Shown here: positions 25,936-35,014 of the stretch, one piece after another
How the letters are laid out: every line of letters begins with the position of its first letter
Position numbering within the stretch: position 1 is the first letter of the stretch
Program-made: the position numbers and the translations under genes
From: Virgibacillus_F flavescens
GTDB taxonomy: Bacteria; Bacillota; Bacilli; Bacillales; Amphibacillaceae
Reading direction: 5' to 3'
NCBI RefSeq assembly: GCF_050574275.1
Contig: NZ_CP192260.1
Coordinates: 1,984,001-2,048,000 of the forward strand
Length of the DNA stretch: 64,000 bases
Notes under the pieces: generated by a model
The model's database searches: none
Told to the model about the DNA's origin: nothing
The model's input: the letters and a program-made list of their open reading frames with translations, nothing else

Positions 25936-26412
25936 GTGCTTGGTAAAAAAAGAAAACTCGGTAAAAAAATTAATGAATTAAAAATTGGTGATTCTTATAC
26001 AGCAGTACATAGTATTGAAGATAAAGATTTGTTATTATACTTAGGCTTAACGAATGACGCAAATCCTTTATATATTCAGCATGACTATGCTTCACAAACA
26101 CCATATAAACAACCTATTGTACCATCAGTAATGCTTTTTGGTATGGTATCTTCAATTGTTTCCATGCATTTACCAGGACCCGGTAGTCATATTATTTCTC
26201 AGGAAATAACGTATCCTACACCAGCTTTTCATAGTTCTGAAGTAACCTTTACGGTAGAGATAACAGCTATTGATCTTGATACTCATCATATTCAATTGTC
26301 TGTTGATGGCTATAATGTAGATGGTGGTTCAGTTTTAACAGGAAGCTTAAAGGTATGCCCTGCTTACAAACCTAACTCTATTACAGCGAGCTCATTAGAA
26401 AATTTCTTTTAA
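25936..26412 (+). CDS. MaoC-type hotdog dehydratase family protein
   Basis: 158 residues. The MaoC/R-hydratase core is visible: a helix with GLTNDANPLYIQHDYA, equivalent to the hydratase motif with Asp-x4-His (here the His position is Gln or His in IQHDY), and PSVMLFGMVSSIVSMHLPGPGSHIISQEITYPTPAFHSSEVTF. Members hydrate trans-2-enoyl-CoA or similar thioesters. I use GTG 25936 since GGAGGTGG lies 5-9 bases upstream; an earlier in-frame GTG overlaps that site. It stands alone after mdh, with its own promoter and a cre site, consistent with use of acyl-CoAs when sugars are absent (inference). Confidence 0.8.
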   Translation: MLGKKRKLGKKINELKIGDSYTAVHSIEDKDLLLYLGLTNDANPLYIQHDYASQTPYKQPIVPSVMLFGMVSSIVSMHLPGPGSHIISQEITYPTPAFHSSEVTFTVEITAIDLDTHHIQLSVDGYNVDGGSVLTGSLKVCPAYKPNSITASSLENFF

Positions 26413-26424
26413 TCCCTGAAAAAA

Positions 26425-27034
26425 TCTTTTTAGACTGAAATAAAAAGGAGCTCCCTGAAATAGTTAAATAAACCCACAATCCATTGTTGTAGTTGACGTA
26501 ACATCTCTATACTGCGATGTATATTTATTACCAAGAAATGTTCTAAAGCCGCCGTCCAGGATCGCTGCAGGCGGATGCTCCCGCGGGAGTCACCGCCCGG
26601 AACGATGCAGGACTCGTGATGCTTTTTACGTCTTTGTTTTTTTAACTAGTGCATGTAGAAATAGCATAGCCGTGCTATCATGGAGGCAGTTAATAAATCT
26701 GCGAAATTCATATTTTGTCTAGAGATTGGAGCGGATGGCAGTCACTCCTGCGGGGGGGGAAGGCATCGGTAAGACCCCGGAGTGCAAAGCACGAGGAGGC
26801 TCACCAGCCGCCCTAAGGTGCGCGACTGCCATCAGCGGAAATCTCGTTGCTGTCATATCGCGGCATCCCCAAAATGGTATGTTATTTCACAGTTTCCATC
26901 AAATGCGAACAACTAACTCGCAATATGCTTTGGGAGACACATATTTTCTAATTAGTGTCGAGTACCATATTTCAAGAACTGCAAATACTGCAGTTTATTG
27001 CTTTCATTATAATTATCTATGTACGAAAGTTGAG
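26425..27034 (+). repeat. Mosaic fold-back element, copy B (about 610 bp)
   Basis: The left end resembles copy D (CCTGAAATAGTTAAATAAAC against CCTGCAATAGTTGAATAAAT), with a degenerate terminal repeat. The right end is TGTACGAAAGTTGAG (27020-27034). It carries two GC-rich modules: about 26559-26618, with arms GTCCAGGATCG / CGATGCAGGAC, and about 26717-26850, with arms GAGATT..GATGGCAGTC / GACTGCCATC..AATCTC. The second is the reverse complement of module 1 of copy A. It occupies most of the 911-base gap before phoP. A 112-codon frame inside it is not a credible gene. Confidence 0.82.
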
Positions 27035-27323
27035 TCACAATTGAGACTATCACATAAAACGTGATAGTTTTTTAGTTAATTAAAAGAGTGACCTTGCTCT
27101 ACGAGTCTGTTTTGTGGAATTAGGTGCGAATAAATAACAATAATCAGTTGAGATTTTTTGAGGGGTATAAATCAACCACTTGCCCCAAATAATAAAAGAC
27201 AATAAAGGGTTTTATGAGGTTAGTTTTTTTGTAAATATATTTTTACAATTCTTGATGTTCCTTTTCATTAAAGTTCCATGTACTATATAGGTAGGAGAGT
27301 TAAATAAGAAACGAGGGATAATT

Positions 27324-28016
27324 TTGAAACAAAAAGTTCTTATAGTGGATGATGAGGTTTCAATTGTTACATTACTTACCTATAATATGGAACAGGCAGG
27401 ATATGAAACAGAAGCTGCACATGATGGACTTGAAGCTATTAAAAAAGTGAGATCCAGTCATTTTGATTTAATAATATTAGATCTAATGCTTCCAGAAATG
27501 AGCGGATTGGATGTTTGCAGATATCTTCGGGAAAACCGAATTGATATACCGATATTAATGCTTACAGCCAAGGATGATGAGGTTGATAAAATTTTAGGAC
27601 TTGAACTGGGCGCAGACGACTATTTAACGAAACCATTTAGTCCTAAAGAGGTAGTAGCTAGAACAAGGGCTATCATCAGACGTACAGGTGAATCGCGTAA
27701 GCCAGCTAAATCTTCCTTAGTAATTGGTGATTTAATTATTTATCCTGAGCGGTATGAGGCTGAAATGAACGAAAAGACAATATCGTTTACTCGAAAAGAA
27801 TTTGAGTTACTGCAGTATTTATCAGAACATCTTGGTAATGTCTTATCAAGAGATCAGCTGTTAAGCGCTGTGTGGAATTATGATTTTGCAGGCGACACAC
27901 GGATTGTTGATGTACATATTAGCCACTTGCGTGAAAAAATTGAACCTGATTCTAAACATCCAGCTTATATTAAAACTGTCCGTGGTTTAGGATACAAAAT
28001 GGAGGAGCCAAAATAA
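27324..28016 (+). CDS. phoP: PhoP response regulator (OmpR family)
   Basis: 230 residues. The receiver domain (1-115) has the acidic pair DD (about residue 10), phosphoacceptor Asp in LIILDLMLPEMSG (about 53), Thr in MLTAKDD and Lys in TKPFSPKE. The C-terminal winged helix (about 133-228) reads FTRKEFELLQYLSEH, RDQLLSAVW and RIVDVHISHLREKIE. PhoP activates phosphate-starvation genes. Start is TTG 27324 with ACGAGGG upstream. Stop and phoR start overlap (TAATG). Assignment to PhoP rather than another OmpR regulator rests on position between mdh and polA, as in B. subtilis. Confidence 0.9.
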   Translation: MKQKVLIVDDEVSIVTLLTYNMEQAGYETEAAHDGLEAIKKVRSSHFDLIILDLMLPEMSGLDVCRYLRENRIDIPILMLTAKDDEVDKILGLELGADDYLTKPFSPKEVVARTRAIIRRTGESRKPAKSSLVIGDLIIYPERYEAEMNEKTISFTRKEFELLQYLSEHLGNVLSRDQLLSAVWNYDFAGDTRIVDVHISHLREKIEPDSKHPAYIKTVRGLGYKMEEPK

Positions 28017-29389
28017 TGCGTTATGTTTTTACAAAGCCTTTATTCACTTATGTTGTAGGTATACTAGTGGTATTAATACTAACAGGAGTGATAATTAGTC
28101 AGTTAACATCGGAATATTTTATTTTATTTTCTGTTTTGTTTGTTGAGTTTATAGTAATTGTTCTTATACTGCTTCAAATATTCGAAAAATATATGAAGCC
28201 AATTCGAAAAGCAACCAGAACGGTAGATGAGCTTGTTAAGGGGAATTATCGGGCACGGATTCATCATAGTTCCAGTGGAAGTGTAGCTGAATTAAATAAT
28301 AAAATTAATATACTTGCAAGGAATCTTAGCGAGTTGGCAATCCAGGAGGATATGCATGAAAAGCAATTAACAACCGTTATTGATAATACCGAAAGTGGCC
28401 TTATTTTAATTGATGAAAAGGGCTATATACATTTAGTAAACCGAAAATTCATTTCGATGTTTGGTAATACACCGAAAGATTACAAAGGTTATCTTTATTA
28501 TGATGTGCTTACAAATGAAAAAATTCATGATCTGGTAAAGCAAACATTTCTTTATGAAGAAAATGTTAAAAAATCGTTTACCCAAACAATAGATTTCGAT
28601 AAAAAATATATACAGATAAACGGTGCTCCAATATTTAATGAAAAGAATATATTAAAAGGAGCTGTGCTGGTTTTTTATGACATTACAGAATTAAAGAAAC
28701 TAGAACTAATGCGTAAAGATTTCGTTGCAAACGTATCCCATGAATTAAAAACTCCAGTTACGTCGATAAAGGGGTTTGCAGAAACACTTCTTGAGAACGA
28801 GAAAAGTGATCCGAAAGTTCTAGATGAATTTCTTGGTATTATTTACAATGAAAGTGATCGACTGCAAGTACTGATTCAGGACCTTCTTACTTTATCGAGG
28901 TTAGAGCGTGACGATTTTCAATTAAAAGTTACTACGTTTAATTTAAGTAACGCAGTAAACGAGGTTATAACAGTTATCGAGCAGCAGCTTCACACAAAAA
29001 ACCTGAACCTTTCAGTAGTTATGGAAGAAGGTTTAGAGATTAAAGCAGACCGTGATCAAACAAAACAAATCTTGTTTAACCTTCTGGCTAATGCAATTAG
29101 TTATACACATGAGGATGGTGATATTACCTTAACGGTCGAATCCGATGAAGATAAAGTACATATTTCTGTAGAAGATACAGGAATAGGTATTGCTAAGGAA
29201 TCAATTCCACGACTGTTTGAGCGATTCTATCGTGTTGATAAGGCAAGGAGCAGGAATACAGGTGGAACTGGTCTTGGACTTGCTATAGTGAAACATATTG
29301 TTGACGTTCATAATGGTAAAATTGATGTGGAAAGTGAGCTAAATGCTGGTTCTACTTTTCACGTATATCTACCTTTGCATAGCGAATAA
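28016..29389 (+). CDS. phoR: PhoR sensor histidine kinase lacking the extracytoplasmic domain
   Basis: 457 residues against 579 in B. subtilis. The two transmembrane helices (about 8-28 and 33-55) are nearly contiguous, joined by LTSEY, so the extracytoplasmic PDC-type domain is absent. Then HAMP (about 58-108), PAS (about 112-225, TVIDNTESGLILIDEKGYIH), HisKA with the phosphoacceptor in FVANVSHELKTPVTS (about residue 242), and HATPase with N-box NLLANAISYTHEDG, VEDTGIGIAKE and TGGTGLGLAIVKHI. GGAGGAG inside the phoP end serves as ribosome binding site. Signal detection must be cytoplasmic or within the membrane. Confidence 0.9.
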   Translation: MRYVFTKPLFTYVVGILVVLILTGVIISQLTSEYFILFSVLFVEFIVIVLILLQIFEKYMKPIRKATRTVDELVKGNYRARIHHSSSGSVAELNNKINILARNLSELAIQEDMHEKQLTTVIDNTESGLILIDEKGYIHLVNRKFISMFGNTPKDYKGYLYYDVLTNEKIHDLVKQTFLYEENVKKSFTQTIDFDKKYIQINGAPIFNEKNILKGAVLVFYDITELKKLELMRKDFVANVSHELKTPVTSIKGFAETLLENEKSDPKVLDEFLGIIYNESDRLQVLIQDLLTLSRLERDDFQLKVTTFNLSNAVNEVITVIEQQLHTKNLNLSVVMEEGLEIKADRDQTKQILFNLLANAISYTHEDGDITLTVESDEDKVHISVEDTGIGIAKESIPRLFERFYRVDKARSRNTGGTGLGLAIVKHIVDVHNGKIDVESELNAGSTFHVYLPLHSE

Positions 29390-29392
29390 ATT

Positions 29393-29434
29393 AACTGGTC
29401 GATATCATTTTTCTTATGATTTCGATCAGTTTTT
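29393..29434 (+). terminator. Terminator of phoPR
   Basis: AACTGGTCGATATCAT pairs with ATGATTTCGATCAGTT (14 of 16) across TTTTCTT, then TTTTG. Confidence 0.75.
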
Positions 29435-29535
29435 GCATCTAAATTGTTTGTTAGACTACTTTTGCTTTATACTGTACCTATACATATTATAAAAATAAAG
29501 TGAATGTACATACTTGTTGAAAGGAAGGCGTAACC

Positions 29536-32172
29536 ATGTCACAAAAATTAGTTTTAATTGATGGAAACAGTATTATATACAGAGCTTTTTTTGCCTTGCC
29601 ATTGCTAAATAACGATAAAGGGGTTTATACGAATGCAGTTTATGGTTTCACGACGATGCTACTTCGAATTTTAGAAGAAGAGAAGCCTACACATATGCTT
29701 GTTGCGTTTGATGCTGGTAAAACTACTTTTCGCCATAAAACGTATAAAGAATACAAAGGTGGCCGACAGAAAACACCATCAGAATTATCTGAGCAGTTTC
29801 CTTTGCTTAAGGAACTTCTGAATTCGTTTGACATACCACACTATCAGTTAGATCAGTACGAAGCTGATGATATTATTGGTACACTAGCAAAGCGTGGAAG
29901 AGACGAAGAATGGGATGTTAAAGTAATTTCAGGAGATAAGGATTTACTTCAGCTTGTATCCGATAAGGTCACAGTAAACTTAACGAAAAAAGGTATAAGT
30001 GAAGTAGAAGCCTACACACCTAAATTCCTGGAAGAGAAAATGGAAATTAGTCCCGAGCAGGTAATCGAGCTGAAGTCTTTGATGGGCGATAGTTCGGATA
30101 ATATTCCAGGCGTTCCCGGAGTAGGTCAGAAGACTGCAACTAAGTTATTAAAGGAATACGGAACACTGGATGGCGTGTATGAAAATCTTGAAAAAGTAAG
30201 TGGGAAAAAATTAAAAGAAAATCTTACAACCTATAAAGATGACGCTTATATGAGCAGAGATTTGGTCACCATTAATTTGGATTCCCCGATTGAAATAGGG
30301 TTAAATAATCTCTCCTACGAAGGTTATCAGTCTGATAAAGTAAGTGCTGTTTTTAAAGACTTGGGATTTCAATCATTATTAGGCAGACTGGATGGTCAAG
30401 AGGATGAAACAGAACCTGCTCCGGAGATTCAGGATATACAGTTTGAAATAATTGATAACGTAACAACTGATTTATTTACTGGTAAAGAAGCATTGGTGGT
30501 TGAAATGCTTACAGATAATTACCATCAGGCAACAATTGAAGGTTTTGGTATTGCAAATGAGAAACATGCTTATTTTATTCCTACTGATGTAGCGTTCGCG
30601 TCTGAAGATTTTAGGAAGTGGGCATGCGATCAGTCCAAAGAAAAGTATCTTTTTGATGGGAAAGGTTCATTAGTGGCCCTACTTAACCAACAGATGAATA
30701 TGAAGGGAATAACGTTTGACATGCTTCTCGCTTCGTATTTATTAAACCCTTCTGAGAACCATCATGACATTCCTGCGATTAGCCATCGCCTAGGAAAGAA
30801 AAATGTTCTATTTGATGAGGAAGTATTTGGAAAAGGTGCTAAGATGAAAATTCCTGATCAAGCTAAATTAGGAGAGCATGTTGCACGAAAAGCACGGGTA
30901 CTATACGATCTTCAGCCTGAAATGGAAGAACAGTTAAAAAACAACGAACTATTTGAACTATATAAAGAGCTTGAAATGCCGTTAGCATTGATTCTTGGAG
31001 ATGTGGAACATACCGGTATAAAGGTTGATTCGGATCGCTTGGAAAAAATGCGGGTGGAATTACAAGAACGATTAGATGAAATAGAGACGAGCGTTTATGA
31101 ACTTGCAGGAGAGAAATTCAATTTGAACTCTCCAAAGCAGCTTGGGCCAATACTATTTGAGAAACTAAAGCTCCCAGTTATTAAGAAAACAAAAACGGGT
31201 TATTCTACTGCCGCCGATGTACTGGAACAGCTGCAGGGTGAACATGAGATAATTCCGAAATTGCTGTTGTATCGTCAGCTTGGTAAACTTCAGTCAACCT
31301 ATATCGAAGGATTGTTGAAAGTAGTTAATAAAGAAACAAATAAAATTCATACACGCTATAACCAGGCACTTGCTCAAACGGGGAGATTAAGTTCAGTGGA
31401 TCCAAATCTGCAAAATATACCAATCCGTTTAGAAGAAGGCCGAAAGATAAGACAAGCTTTCATTCCTTCCCAGAAAGACTGGATTATGTTTGCCGCCGAT
31501 TACTCCCAAATCGAGTTAAGGGTGCTCGCTCATATAGCGGAAGATGAAAAGTTAATTGAGGCATTCCGAAATGATTTAGACATTCATACACAGACTGCCA
31601 TGGATGTTTTTCATGTAGAAGCTGATGAAGTTACCTCTAATATGAGAAGACAGGCGAAAGCTGTTAACTTTGGTATTGTTTATGGAATCAGTGATTACGG
31701 ATTATCACAAAGTCTTGGAATTTCACGTAAGGAAGCAAAAACGTTTATCGAAAGGTACCTGGCTAGTTATCCTGGCGTGAAAACATATATGGATTCCAGT
31801 ATCCAGGATGCCAAACGAAATGGATTTGTTTCAACTCTTATGAACAGAAGAAGATATTTACCGGATATTACAAGCAGAAACTTTAATCTTCGCAGTTTTG
31901 CAGAACGTACGGCAATGAATACCCCAATACAAGGTAGCGCGGCAGATATTATTAAAAAAGCTATGATTGATTTATATGAGAAATTAAAAGAAGAGAAACT
32001 GCAGGCACGAATTTTATTACAAGTACACGATGAATTAATTCTGGAAGCTCCAAAAGAAGAGCTGGAAAAATTAAAAGAAATTGTTCCAGAAGTAATGGAA
32101 AAAACAGTTCCGTTGAGTGTTCCACTGAAAGTTGATTATGAATTTGGCGACAGCTGGTTTGATGCAAAGTAA
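29536..32172 (+). CDS. polA: DNA polymerase I
   Basis: 878 residues. It fills gaps in repair and removes RNA primers. The 5'-nuclease domain (1-295) shows LVLIDGNSIIYRAFFALP, YEADDIIGTLAKR and SGDKDLLQLVS, LMGDSSDNIPGVPGVGQKTA. The middle domain (about 305-470) begins EALVVEMLTDNYHQATI, where proofreading enzymes have DxE, so the 3'-5' exonuclease site is degenerate as in other Bacillus Pol I. The polymerase domain has DYSQIELRVLAHI, RRQAKAVNFGIVYGISDYGL and the terminal LQVHDELILEAP. It leads polA-mutM-coaE. Confidence 0.97.
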   Translation: MSQKLVLIDGNSIIYRAFFALPLLNNDKGVYTNAVYGFTTMLLRILEEEKPTHMLVAFDAGKTTFRHKTYKEYKGGRQKTPSELSEQFPLLKELLNSFDIPHYQLDQYEADDIIGTLAKRGRDEEWDVKVISGDKDLLQLVSDKVTVNLTKKGISEVEAYTPKFLEEKMEISPEQVIELKSLMGDSSDNIPGVPGVGQKTATKLLKEYGTLDGVYENLEKVSGKKLKENLTTYKDDAYMSRDLVTINLDSPIEIGLNNLSYEGYQSDKVSAVFKDLGFQSLLGRLDGQEDETEPAPEIQDIQFEIIDNVTTDLFTGKEALVVEMLTDNYHQATIEGFGIANEKHAYFIPTDVAFASEDFRKWACDQSKEKYLFDGKGSLVALLNQQMNMKGITFDMLLASYLLNPSENHHDIPAISHRLGKKNVLFDEEVFGKGAKMKIPDQAKLGEHVARKARVLYDLQPEMEEQLKNNELFELYKELEMPLALILGDVEHTGIKVDSDRLEKMRVELQERLDEIETSVYELAGEKFNLNSPKQLGPILFEKLKLPVIKKTKTGYSTAADVLEQLQGEHEIIPKLLLYRQLGKLQSTYIEGLLKVVNKETNKIHTRYNQALAQTGRLSSVDPNLQNIPIRLEEGRKIRQAFIPSQKDWIMFAADYSQIELRVLAHIAEDEKLIEAFRNDLDIHTQTAMDVFHVEADEVTSNMRRQAKAVNFGIVYGISDYGLSQSLGISRKEAKTFIERYLASYPGVKTYMDSSIQDAKRNGFVSTLMNRRRYLPDITSRNFNLRSFAERTAMNTPIQGSAADIIKKAMIDLYEKLKEEKLQARILLQVHDELILEAPKEELEKLKEIVPEVMEKTVPLSVPLKVDYEFGDSWFDAK

Positions 32173-32190
32173 TATTGAGGAGAAATTTAT

Positions 32191-33015
32191 ATGCCTGAAT
32201 TACCAGAAGTAGAAACAGTAAAGCAAACGTTAAAACGACTTGTACAACATAAAACAATAAAAGAAGTTGACGTGTTTTGGCCGAATATTATTAAACTTCC
32301 AGATGATGCGGAGGAATTCAAACTTATATTGCAGCAACAAAGTATTTTGGATATTCACCGTAAGGGCAAGTTTATTTTGTTTGAATTGGATGACTATACA
32401 TTAATCTCTCATCTTCGTATGGAAGGGAAGTATAGTGTTCACTCAAGTGAAGAGGAAGTGAAAAAGCATACTCACGTTATTTTCACATTCACGGATGGAT
32501 TTGAGCTTCGTTATAATGATGTTCGTAAATTCGGAACGATGCACATTGTAAATAAAGGCTCCGAACTATCTCAAAAGCCGTTAAGTTTATTGGGTCCGGA
32601 TCCTTTTGATAAGGCATTTACATTCGATTATTTTTATCACAAGCTTCATAAAACAGATCGCGTCATTAAATCTGCCTTATTGGATCAGACTATTGTAGCA
32701 GGACTTGGAAATATTTATGTCGACGAAACGTTATTTCAAGCTAAAGTCAATCCATTAAAAAAAGCGAATAAACTTACAAAAAAAGAAGTGAAATCTATCC
32801 AGGAAGCGGCAAAAATTATTCTGCAGCATGCTATTGAGCTTGGTGGAACAACTATCAGATCTTATGTTAACAGCAGTGGTGAAATGGGGATGTTCCAGCA
32901 GACATTGCATGTATATGGGAAGGAAAATAATCCATGCGTAAATTGTGGTAAGCCAATAGTTAAAATGAAAATTGGTGGTCGTGGTACGCATGTATGCATG
33001 ACTTGTCAAAAATAG
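32191..33015 (+). CDS. mutM: Formamidopyrimidine-DNA glycosylase
   Basis: 274 residues. It excises 8-oxoguanine and FapyG and cleaves the abasic site. The N-terminal catalytic proline and Glu are in MPELPEVETV; a conserved lysine (beta-elimination) lies in HRKGKFILFEL; H2TH region ALLDQTIVAGLGNIYVDE; C-terminal zinc finger CVNCGKPIVKMKIGGRGTHV ending CMTCQK, with all four Cys present. It starts 18 bases after polA, with TGAGGAG upstream, and is co-transcribed with coaE. Confidence 0.96.
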   Translation: MPELPEVETVKQTLKRLVQHKTIKEVDVFWPNIIKLPDDAEEFKLILQQQSILDIHRKGKFILFELDDYTLISHLRMEGKYSVHSSEEEVKKHTHVIFTFTDGFELRYNDVRKFGTMHIVNKGSELSQKPLSLLGPDPFDKAFTFDYFYHKLHKTDRVIKSALLDQTIVAGLGNIYVDETLFQAKVNPLKKANKLTKKEVKSIQEAAKIILQHAIELGGTTIRSYVNSSGEMGMFQQTLHVYGKENNPCVNCGKPIVKMKIGGRGTHVCMTCQK

Positions 33016-33034
33016 GTTTAAAAGGAGCAGGAAC

Positions 33035-33634
33035 ATGGCATTGATTATTGGATTAACCGGAAGTATCGCCAGTGGTAAAAGTACGGTATCCTCCATGTTT
33101 CGTGAATTTGAAATTCCGGTTGTTGATGCCGATCAAATCGCGAGAGAGGTTGTATGTCCAGGTGAGAAAGCATACACGGAAATTGTCGATGCATTTGGCG
33201 AAGAAATTTTATTTGATGATAAGACGATAGACCGTAAAAAATTAGGTTCTTATATTTTTAACGATAAAGCAAAACGGTCAACGTTAAATTCTATTGTTCA
33301 TCCAGCGGTCAGAAAAGAAATGCTGGCTCAGAGAGATGCTTTTGTAACAAGCGGTGCGAAATGTGTAGTCTTAGATATCCCGTTATTATTTGAAAGTAAG
33401 CTGACCCATTTTGTCGATAAAACAGTTGTAGTATTTGTGGATCAAGCAACACAGCTCAACCGACTGATGAACAGGGATAAGTCTTCAGAAGATGAAGCGA
33501 GATCCAGAATAAATTCACAAATTTCAATGGATGAGAAAGCGCATATGGCCGATAAAGTAATTGATAATAATGGTACAATTGAACAAACGTCTTATCAGTT
33601 AGAAGAAATATTAAAAGAGTGGCAAATAAAATAA
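33035..33634 (+). CDS. coaE: Dephospho-CoA kinase
   Basis: 199 residues. It phosphorylates the ribose 3'-hydroxyl of dephospho-CoA, the last step of CoA synthesis. P-loop GLTGSIASGKSTVSSMF (about 6-22), VVDADQIAREVV (substrate Asp), and the lid/adenine region DIPLLFESKLTHFVD are conserved. AAAGGAGCAGG precedes the ATG. The B. subtilis gene ytaF, between mutM and coaE there, is absent here. Confidence 0.95.
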   Translation: MALIIGLTGSIASGKSTVSSMFREFEIPVVDADQIAREVVCPGEKAYTEIVDAFGEEILFDDKTIDRKKLGSYIFNDKAKRSTLNSIVHPAVRKEMLAQRDAFVTSGAKCVVLDIPLLFESKLTHFVDKTVVVFVDQATQLNRLMNRDKSSEDEARSRINSQISMDEKAHMADKVIDNNGTIEQTSYQLEEILKEWQIK

Positions 33635-33642
33635 GACAGATG

Positions 33643-33680
33643 GGGTATAGATACTAAAAACATCTATACCCTTTTAATTT
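33643..33680 (+). terminator. Terminator of polA-mutM-coaE
   Basis: GGGTATAGAT / ATCTATACCC stem with a 9-nt loop followed by TTTTAATTTT. Confidence 0.85.
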
Positions 33681-33703
33681 TATTAAGCACATTTTAAATA
33701 TAA

Positions 33704-33714
33704 TGTGTTATACT
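33704..33714 (+). promoter_or_regulatory. CcpN-type operator overlapping the gapB -10
   Basis: TGTGTTATACT matches the CcpN consensus TRTGHYATAYW at all 11 positions and includes the likely -10 TATACT (33709-33714). CcpN represses gapB in B. subtilis under glycolytic conditions. The -35 is poor, and I could not find a convincing second CcpN site. Confidence 0.55.
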
Positions 33715-33763
33715 AATTATTATTAAAAGTTAAAAAGTATAGCCTATATTAGGGGGACTTATC

Positions 33764-34795
33764 ATGAATAAAACTCGGATTGCAATAAATGGATTTGGTC
33801 GAATTGGACGGATGGTATTTCGTCAGGCAATCAAAGACGACCAATTAGAAGTAGTAGCTATTAATGCACGCTATCCTCCAGAAACTCTTGCACATTTAAT
33901 TAAATATGACAGCGTACATGGAATTTTTAATGCTGAAGTGAAAGCGCTTCATAAAAGTCTTGAAATAGATGGTAAGACAGTTTTACTTGTTAATTCACGC
34001 GAACCTGAGAACCTGCCTTGGAAAGATCTTGAAATAGATATAGCGATTGAAGCTACAGGCAAATTTAACAGCAGGGATGACGCTGCTTTGCACTTAGAAG
34101 CAGGCGCTAAAAAAGTTGTGATAACAGCACCAGGAAAAAATGCTGATAATACAATCGTAATGGGAGTAAATCAGGAAACGTATAATCCTGAAGTTGAGGA
34201 TGTACTTTCAAATGCTTCATGCACAACAAACTGTTTAGCACCAGTAGTAAAGGTACTCGATGATAATTTTAAAGTAATTAATGGTCTAATGACAACGGTA
34301 CATGCCTTTACTAATGATCAGCAGAATTTAGATAATCCACATAAAGATTTACGTCGGGCAAGAGGCTGCACACAATCTATTATTCCTACTTCTACTGGTG
34401 CAGCAAAAGCTTTAGGTTTAGTTTTACCGCATCTTAACGGAAAGCTTCACGGAATGTCTTTACGCGTTCCAACTCCAAATGTTTCGCTTGTGGATTTAGT
34501 TGTCGATGTCGAAAAATCAGTTACAGTCGAGGATGTAAATAATGCATTCCAGCAGGCTGCGGCAAAGGAATTAAATGGTATCGTAAAATACAGTACAGAA
34601 CCATTAGTTTCGATTGATTATACTACTACTGAGTATTCTGCCATTGTCGATGGGTTATCAACCATGGTGATGGAAGATAATAAAATCAAGGTGTTAGCCT
34701 GGTATGACAATGAATGGGGATATTCAAAGCGGGTGTTGGATTTAGCCAAATATGTTGGTAGCTATCTAAATCAGGAACAAGCTCAAATCTCCTGA
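33764..34795 (+). CDS. gapB: Gluconeogenic glyceraldehyde-3-phosphate dehydrogenase GapB
   Basis: 343 residues. NADP-preferring GAPDH acting in gluconeogenesis. Rossmann start RIAINGFGRIGRMVFRQA; the residue after the second strand is Ala in VVAINARYPPETL, where NAD-specific GapA has Asp, which explains the NADP preference. Catalytic Cys in SNASCTTNCLAPV (about 153) and His in TTVHAFTNDQQNLD (about 180). Position after coaE matches B. subtilis gapB. A CcpN-like operator overlies the promoter and a strong terminator follows. Confidence 0.95.
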   Translation: MNKTRIAINGFGRIGRMVFRQAIKDDQLEVVAINARYPPETLAHLIKYDSVHGIFNAEVKALHKSLEIDGKTVLLVNSREPENLPWKDLEIDIAIEATGKFNSRDDAALHLEAGAKKVVITAPGKNADNTIVMGVNQETYNPEVEDVLSNASCTTNCLAPVVKVLDDNFKVINGLMTTVHAFTNDQQNLDNPHKDLRRARGCTQSIIPTSTGAAKALGLVLPHLNGKLHGMSLRVPTPNVSLVDLVVDVEKSVTVEDVNNAFQQAAAKELNGIVKYSTEPLVSIDYTTTEYSAIVDGLSTMVMEDNKIKVLAWYDNEWGYSKRVLDLAKYVGSYLNQEQAQIS

Positions 34796-34798
34796 AAA

Positions 34799-34845
34799 TT
34801 TAACCTTGAAAGCGTGCAATCCTTTCAAGGTTAAATCTTTTTTTA
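34799..34845 (+). terminator. Terminator of gapB
   Basis: A perfect 14-bp stem TTTAACCTTGAAAG / CTTTCAAGGTTAAA with a 9-nt loop, then TCTTTTTTT. Confidence 0.92.
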
Positions 34846-35014
34846 GTAAACATATTGCAAAAATAAATAAAACGGTTTATACTACTTTGTGACCTTCTAT
34901 TATAGTAATACACTTACTTAAAGGGTTAGGACCTCTTTGGACTAACTTTCCCCCGTGGTATGGTGAAAGCAATGCTATAGAAGGACTCGATAATCGTTAT
35001 AAGGGGGAAAAAAT

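Noticed and set aside
26726..27064. 112-codon open frame on the plus strand
   Set aside because: It crosses the GC module and the right end of repeat B; its composition is dictated by the repeat and it has no plausible start signal.
30460..30560. Proofreading exonuclease in DNA polymerase I
   Set aside because: The DxE motif is replaced (VVEMLTDN); this is normal for Bacillus Pol I, not a novelty.
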